The translations under genes were made by a program, and so were the position numbers. Shown in pieces: positions 57,290-64,000 of a stretch of 64,000 nucleotides of DNA (positions are counted from its first letter, which is position 1; every line of letters starts with the position of its first letter). Origin of the DNA: Voacanga thouarsii (Eukaryota > Streptophyta > Magnoliopsida > Gentianales > Apocynaceae); contig JANUWF010002362.1 of NCBI GenBank assembly GCA_026120185.1, forward strand, positions 186,001 through 250,000. The letters are read 5' to 3'. The notes beneath the pieces are model-generated. The model was not told the DNA's origin. It did not search any database and worked only from the letters and a program-made list of their open reading frames with translations.

Positions 57290-58394
57290 AGTTGCCTTGG
57301 GTTACGATAATTTGCTACCTTATGACCAAGTTTTCCACAACCAAAACATGCCCTAGTCTTAAACCTGCATTCACCAAGATGAATCCTTCCACAAGTCTCA
57401 CATGGTTTCCTTTGAAAAATAGCTCCAGTTTGGCTTTGCTTCCTTGCTGGAAATTGTGCTCATTTCTTCGCTGGTTGGAACCCTCCAGTAGTTGACTTGG
57501 AACTTGGTCCATAATTGCCAATTGGTCTAAACTTCTTCACCCCTCTTTCTACATCACCTCTGTGGATGTCAGCTTCAATACGAATACATCTTCTAAAGGA
57601 GTCCGCATAGTTCCATGAGGGAACCGAAGATAATTTGGCCTGGATTTGACCCAAAAGTCCTTCCTCAAATGAAGTAGCTATAAATTACCATTCATCATTA
57701 GCTCAGGTACATATTGGCCCAATGAGTTAAACCTATTGGCATACTCTACAATTGACATAAAGTCTAGTTGCTTCAAGTTGAAGAATTGCTTCTGCTTCTC
57801 CAAACGTAGAGAATCTAGAAAGCAATGATCCAAAAATGCTTTCTTGAATGTCTCCCATGCTAACGATTGGTTGCCTGCTACATATGCTGGAGAAGCCCCT
57901 TCCTACCATTTTTGTGCATCTCCTACCAAGAATGGAATAACAATCCTGCCTCTAATATCCATGGGTACCTCCAAAACTTTGAAGTTGCGCTCCATCTCTT
58001 TAAGCCACTTCTCAGCTTCCTCGGGGTCTGATCCTCCATCAAAAGTAGGTACATTAGCTTTCTTCAAATGCTTATAATGAACCTTGGTACTTGAAGCTGC
58101 CCATTGGTTGTGATTTTCCTGAGCTTGCTGAATCTGATGTTGACCCTGCATGACTTACACCATCACATTAAACATTGCAATCATCTCCGGAGGTATAACA
58201 AAGGTCGTAGCCTACAATGTAGATCCAGATACTGGGGGTGGAGGCGGTGAAGGATTCCTTCCATATGACGTGTCCTCACCTTGCCTAGGTACACGCCCCT
58301 CTCGGTTTAGTTGAGCCAAAAGCACATTCATGTCGTCATGTTTAGAAGGTTCCTCTACACCACTAATAGTCCCCACTCTTCTATTGCGAGCCAT
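57290..58394 (-). pseudogene. gag of element B
   Basis: ATG at 58394 opens MARNRRVGTISGVEEPSKHD. Capsid core: FDGGSDPEEAEKWLKEMERN, AWETFKKAFLDHCFLDSLRL, IVEYANRFNSLGQYVPELMM. A CCHC-like knuckle ACFGCGKLGHKVANY near 57320-57355 has Tyr at the last Cys position. Stops occur near 58212, 58152 and 57900. Confidence 0.88.
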
Positions 58395-58612
58395 CTATCT
58401 AGCCAAAGTAAAATAAATAAATAAATAAATGAATGCTTAAAATAAATGCTAAGGTATATTAAAATAATAAATAATAAAATAATAATAATAATAATAATGA
58501 CGATACAAAAATCTATGTACCACTTCCTTTTTAGACTCTCCCTTATGTCCCACACTCATTTCAAAGTTAGAATTCATGTCTTAGTGTCTATCAAAATAAT
58601 CATAAACCTGGG

Positions 58613-58625
58613 GTCTCTGATACCA
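58613..58625 (-). promoter_or_regulatory. Primer-binding site of element B
   Basis: Minus strand TGGTATCAGAGAC, five bases after the 5' LTR; initiator-methionine type. Confidence 0.85.
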
Positions 58626-59791
58626 CTAAATGTCACGCCCCGAAATCGGGTCAAACCCGTCCCCGAGACACAACACGGCCACATCCTCTAAGGTTTTCCT
58701 CAAAGACTGCAAAGCCTTAATATTACATAGACTAAATCACTAAGAAAAATATTTATGATCCTACTATCCAATAATGCAAAACTCAAAAACCCCAATAACA
58801 ATAATCCACAAGTTAAAATTGGAGTTAATAACGGTAATAGTCTAAACCTAAATACAACAGTTCACCCCAACATATTTAGCTAAAAAAACTTCAATTTGCA
58901 AAAGGGACAATCTAATGTAGAAGTCCATTAGGATCCTTGCACTAGCCATCCCATCTTACTCCCATCCGTCGTCCTCATCAAACTCGAATTCATCATTAGC
59001 ATCATTCATCATTCATCATTTTTTTTTTTAATGCTTGTAGGGACATCAATAGTCCCCATGTAACACCCCACTACCTAGGCCCACTAGGGTCGGGGATGTC
59101 GTTCCGTCCAAAGGACAAGGGGTCTTTATAACTAGGTCACACAATCAAAATAACGGAATAAAAATGATATTTTAACTTAAAATTTATTACAACCCAAGAA
59201 TAAATCCAAGAATAAACCCAAGAATACCAAAAACAAATCCATAATAAAATCTATCCACTCTCATCTCCCCAAAGCATTACACAAAATAAATTATCAGAAA
59301 ATCTTCCAAAGAAGGCAATATCTAGCTACTCATCCCCACAGCAGGATCAACCTAAAATTATGGTAAAAAAGGTGATGAGACAAAAATCTCAGTAAGTCCG
59401 TGTGTGCTTTGAATGTCCAGTGAAAACAGTTCGTGAATGCAGAGTATAAAATCTTTATAAGAGAAATACTGGCAAGCGATAAACCGCAATCAAAATCAAG
59501 AGTGGCATTTTGGCCTTTTCAACCATACAGGTACAATAAAATCAACCATTCAAAAGAAATGCTTATAGGTTACCACACGTTGGGCCTCATAACCGGTCAG
59601 AATGCCGACACTTTGTGCAGACTGACAAAAGATAGGTGATTGGCCTACCGGGCAAGATACTCCTTCTTCTTTATACCCAAACAACAACCGGGTGTCCATT
59701 CCGAAAAAATACAGTCACTTAACTGAAATAAAAACTACTAGCTCGGACCGACATGACTAATTAGTACTGACATTTCTCTAAGTTGAGTTTA

Positions 59792-59820
59792 TCTTCTGGA
59801 GGTGGCCTCCTGCTAGAAGA
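59792..59820. other. Conserved LTR hairpin in solo LTR A
   Basis: TCTTCTGG pairs with CTAGAAGA (one G-T pair) around AGGTGGCCTCCT. Confidence 0.6.
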
Positions 59821-62800
59821 CCCACTCTTGCTCTTCAAAACTAGTACTACTAGCCTACCTATATTGAGTACTCAACGTAACTTATCCCACTTGGGAAAAA
59901 AAATGAACAAAACATAGTTCCACTTGAAAATGGAAATTAAGGGTTTCCAAAGTCTTTATCAAAATCAATTTTAGAAAGAGTTTTAAGTTTGAGTAAATCT
60001 ACTTATTGATTTTCAAATAATTTGTTTGACTAAAATAAGAAAGGAGTCAATCCTCAATTGTCTTTACAGAAATGAGTGTCCTTGCACTCTACATTTGGCT
60101 TGCCATTAAAAAAAATCATTTTTGCATCAAACAGGTTTTATGCAGGAGCTTACCTGATCCTTGCTCACAATAAAGGTCTCCAACAGCTAACCTAACCCTA
60201 CATGGGGTAAATATAAACCACAATCAAACTCATGCCAAAATCCACTTTTACAAATAAAACTAACTTAACTCATTACTACCATGATTCTAGTGTCCCAAGC
60301 TTTAAGGCCAAATAATGAATTAAAATATTTATCAGCCAAGGCTAATTTGATATTTAAAATAATTAGTGTTTTGGGAAATAGGTACTAATAAGTTGAAGGG
60401 TTAAATCTTGCTAAAATAAGTTAGAGTTTATTTGATGAAGGGTCCTATGTGGTATTAGGTAAAATAATAATTTATTAATAATTAATTACTGAAAAATAAT
60501 TGATAATTAAAATTAGTTGAAAATAAAGTTTAATGAGTCTTGATTGAAAGATAATAAATAAATTTTAATAGGTTTCGGTTAAAAGATAATAATTAAATTT
60601 TAATAATAAATATTTTACTTGATATGATTATTTTCATAAAAGGCTTTATCATTTTATATAATATCTATATTTTTATTTTTCTAGCAAAATCTATTATATA
60701 TTTGACTAAAATATTCTTATTATATATATAATAATCCAAATCTATCCTTCCTGGGGTTTTTTAGAAATTACTAGCAAAAATCATAATATTAAATATTTTA
60801 TTGAAGAAATAAAATTAGCTTAGGGATAACTAGATCATGATCATATTCCTATTGCTAACCACAATCATGAACATATACTCCCTCCAATTCATCAAATCAT
60901 CCAAATCATGAATAAAAGCATAGATATAAATTTATCAAGGCATGATCCAACCTTTACTAGCATAAACATAATCATGGCTTCAACAATCATACTTGAATAT
61001 AAATCTTATTCACCAACGGTGACATAATCTCTAACATGCTTGATCACATATATCACTCTCAACATGGATACATGCATTAAACCCTAAAACATCATAATAT
61101 CATCCAAGATAAATCATCACATGCATCAACCCCAACTCCATCATATACACACATTCATTCATACTTCAAACTCAACTCATCACAACAACATATGCTTAAA
61201 CCACACTCCTAGCCCATCTCCTTCTAATATCATCCTAGAGACATGAATCTAGAACCTAAAAAAAGGGTTGAAGGGACTTACTTGATTGATGAGTACCTTG
61301 AAGGAGTTTCGAATGGATCTCAACTCCTATATGTCTAAATCCGTCCAAGGGAGATGAAGAAAGCATGGCCATTGGTGAAGAAGTCATTCGGCCAAGAGAG
61401 AGAGGGTGTTCGGCCAAGAGAGAGAGAGAGAGAGAGAGAGAAAAGAGAAGAAGAAAGTCCATTAGCATGTTTATTCATATACATATTCATTAGAGATCAA
61501 AGATTAGTGAAGATGAAGTTGATTGAACAAACCTACCTTGAAGGTGTTCTTGAGCCTTCACAAAAATTCTGATTTTTTTTATCCAAAAGAGCAAGTTGAA
61601 TTTTGGAGTTTGATGTTAAAAATGGTATGGATGGACTCACGGAAGTGAGTAGATGACATCTAGAATTTTTGAAAGAAGTTTAAAGTGGTTTGGAGAGGTA
61701 TTAGGTGAAAGAATGAGTAGGTGTTTTTGGTGTTCTATATGTGCTTGAAGGTTGAAGAGAATGGAGAGAGTTTTAGTTGAAGCTGCCGAAATTCTTAGGG
61801 TTTAGGGTTGGCTAAACTCTTTGAGGAGTTTTGGCAATTGAATTTTCTGGTTTGATAGGAAAAGGAAAGGCTGGTTGTTGAAATCCTAAAAGAATAATTT
61901 AGTGAATTAAATTTGGAAACAAAATATGTTGAGAATATCTTGATCCATGGAGAGCTTTTGAAAGCTATGATGGCCGGTTGTTTGATCAGTGTTTTTGGCT
62001 AGATGAAAGCTGAGTGAAGAAGGTTAATGGTGGCCGAAAGGAAGGAGTGCAATGGTAAAGGAAAGGTCTGGTTGTTTGAGGGACATTTTATGGAAGGTTG
62101 CTAAATTAATATTACTGGAATTTTGGTATTCAATCAAGGCATGATTGCAGTGGTTTGTTGGAGATATTTTCGATTGGCCATGTCTGATTTTCGTGTAGAA
62201 GCTTGGGGAAGACAATGGAGTTCAGTTCATGGCTATTTAAGAAAGGTTTGTGCAGAAGAAAGATGAAGTTTCGGCCAGGGCTGGAATGGAAAACAAAGCT
62301 GGAAAATTCTGTCCAGTGATTTTCGCAAGTTGGAAAGAATTTCTGGGCAGATTTTCTGCCATTGTTCAGTCGATGTTACAGAAGAGTTTAAGGGGATTTC
62401 AAAGGTCTTTCAAGGCTAGTTTCCAGCCTTCTTTATGGAGGAAAAACATGGCTAAGGAGCTGGGTGAATCTGGAAGAAAACAGCTTGGTTTAAGACCACT
62501 TAAGCTGCGATTTTGCCCTGCGATTTTTCAGGTTTTGCACAGCATTTGTGCAGCCTAAAAATGGCCAGAAAAATTCAGATTTCAAGTTTATCAAAAGGGC
62601 CATTTTCTGGTAGCATTTGAGAGAGAATAATGGTTGAGAATTTCGACATCTTGAAGGAACAAGAAATTGGAAATTTTCAGTTCATTACGTGAAGGAAAAT
62701 GAACATAGCTAGAGTGAAGTTTAGAAGGTTCACTAAGGGAATTAATTCTCTTGGAATCCTTCCCCATCTCTTCCACATTTTCAGTCCATAAGATGTCTTT

Positions 62801-63091
62801 CACTAAGACATTTTGAACCTTCCAAGCCACAGCACTTTACTGAAATTTCTAGAATGAAATTGGCTAGAACAAATGTGACCAATCTAACGAATTGAGAATT
62901 AAGGAAAATTAAGGATCATGGAAGAATGAATTCCCTCAGGAATTTTGTGTAGGGCACAAGAATAGGATTAGGGTACTCCTATCATATCTCCCCTAGGACA
63001 ATACCTCTACTCTACTCTAAAGCACTTAAGCCCGAAAATACAACCTTCCAAAGCAAAAATAAAATTTAATCATGCTAAAATTCCAATGATT

Positions 63092-63146
63092 GGATTTGAA
63101 CCCCAAGACCTCAAGAATTAAATCCAAAGCTTTAACCACTAAACCA
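63092..63146 (-). other. tRNA-like block in solo LTR A
   Basis: Minus strand TGGTTTAGTGG (63146-63136) and GGTTCAAATCC (63102-63092). The B box matches the tRNA consensus at all but one position, and the starts are 44 nt apart. Confidence 0.62.
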
Positions 63147-64000
63147 CAACAACTCTTGTTCTTATTTTCTCTCTAAAATATTTTTCCTATTTAATCCTCA
63201 AGCTATCTCCCTATTTTCACCTCAAACAAAAATTACCATTATGCCCTTCTTACTCAATACTCACAATTAAGCCTTCTAGGTCACAAAACACAAATCCAAA
63301 GCATATAATTTCATATAAAAATATATTTAAGCATGCAATAAAATATGATATGCATCCCAACCCCCTTACTCTAATTTGGTTTCGACTGGGGTTTCACACC
63401 CCATCTCAAACATAATCCCCAAAACCTGCTCACGTTCAGTGAGCAAACCAATTTCATTTTTTTTTTTTTAAATATGCTTGTGGGGACATCAATAGTCCCC
63501 ACCTCAAACACAATTTATTCTTTTTTTTTCTATTTTAGAAAACATAAAGGAGGGATCATTCTCACTTACTTGGAATTAATTCAAACAATCAAAAAATGCC
63601 TCAACTCCAATATTTGCTTCCTAGTCCTTTTTCACCATCAGTTCCTAATACAATAGCAAAACCCCAATCAATTCTGAGGGTATCACCAATCTTAAGCCTA
63701 TATAAAAGCTCAACAAATACTTGATAATTAATTAATTAGGCTACTACAAGCGCGAATAAGAGGAGAGATGATTAATTACCTTCAATAGTACCCTATGGTG
63801 ATAACCCTAATTGTTTCTTCCTTTTTTGTTCTTCTGTGGAACTTATGTCTCCGCCTCCTGATGTTTCAAACGTGTGAGTGAGCAACTAACGTTGTTGGAG
63901 TGTATAAGATATTAAAATTTGCTACTAAGTCCTCCACTTTAATTCATAATTTAAAATGGCCTCCATAAATCTATACCAGTCTTAATCTACTATATTAATT

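Larger units (their letters stand above)
59059..63398 (-). mobile_element. Solo LTR of the A family (4.34 kb)
   Basis: Reverse complement of the 3' LTR of element A, 4340 bp, flanked by CCCCA on both sides (59054-59058, 63399-63403). It lies in the arm of a hairpin of LTR B. It contains the conserved hairpin (59792-59820), an AG microsatellite (about 61416-61440) and the tRNA-like block (63092-63146). No internal sequence remains. Confidence 0.95.
24382..64000 (-). mobile_element. Ty3/gypsy element B, host of C and of a solo A LTR
   Basis: Minus-strand gypsy element: 5' LTR from the right edge down to 58631, primer-binding site, gag, protease, RT, RNase H, integrase and tail down to 53894, then after the C insertion the last part of the tail, polypurine tract and 3' LTR (24382-26401). 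About 60 bases of the 5' LTR lie beyond the window, judged from the 3' LTR. Heavily degenerate, as expected for an old host. Confidence 0.9.
58631..64000 (-). repeat. 5' LTR of element B, split and cut by the window edge
   Basis: 58631-59058 and 63404-64000 match the 3' LTR (24382-26401). Two segments present in the 3' LTR are missing. From the match, about 62 bases remain beyond position 64000. Confidence 0.92.

Noticed and set aside
1..64000. Host genes, CRISPR arrays, bacterial operons
   Set aside because: No stretch outside the retrotransposons shows a recognisable host coding region, and the repeats are LTRs, not spacer arrays.

Overview
The window is plant nuclear heterochromatin, probably from an angiosperm with a large genome. 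It consists almost entirely of LTR retrotransposons inserted into one another, AT-rich throughout, with gag-pol reading frames broken by stops and frameshifts. I recognise no host gene, tRNA or rRNA gene. The species cannot be told from the sequence.

Layout, left to right. (1) 1-6289: 3' part of a Ty3/gypsy element (A, + strand) with an internal deletion and an LTR of about 4.3 kb. (2) 6290-9710: gag-leader fragment, then the 5' end of another Ty3/gypsy element (G, +). (3) 9711-18702: a Ty1/copia element (F, - strand) with both LTRs but unmatched flanks. (4) 18703-19830: Tat/Ogre-type gag-protease fragment (-). (5) 19981-20658: part of another LTR (+). (6) 20659 to the right edge: a five-level nest. 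Ty1/copia H (+) is split at 24381 by Ty3/gypsy B (-, 24382 to beyond 64000). B is split by Ty1/copia C (+, 26498-53888, target duplication CAACT). C is split by Ty3/gypsy D (-, 31837-46343, CTGAC/CTGAA) and by solo LTR E (46782-50216, AGAAT). The 5' LTR of D is split by solo copia LTR C2 (42203-44184, CTAAT/ATAAT). The 5' LTR of B is split by a solo A-type LTR (59059-63398, CCCCA).

The coding parts are the usual gag, protease, reverse transcriptase, RNase H and integrase, in gypsy order (RT-RH-IN) for A, B and D and copia order (IN-RT-RH) for C and F. All coding copies look dead. The exception is a 230-codon acidic open frame ahead of gag in D, which is uninterrupted.

The less expected signals are non-coding and recur across families. 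The copia elements C, C2, H and F carry a splice-donor-like site 84-120 nt before the LTR end. C and F also have an acceptor just before the gag ATG. This outlines a leader intron containing the primer-binding site, a GC-rich island and, in C and H, hairpins whose stems change by compensatory substitution. The giant gypsy LTRs A, D and E carry a tRNA-like A-box/B-box pair about 250-262 bp into U3 and a conserved hairpin nearer the other end. A and D share a 55-codon frame ending in TAG just ahead of gag. These are read by eye; covariation statistics, RNA data and genome-wide copies would be needed to prove them.
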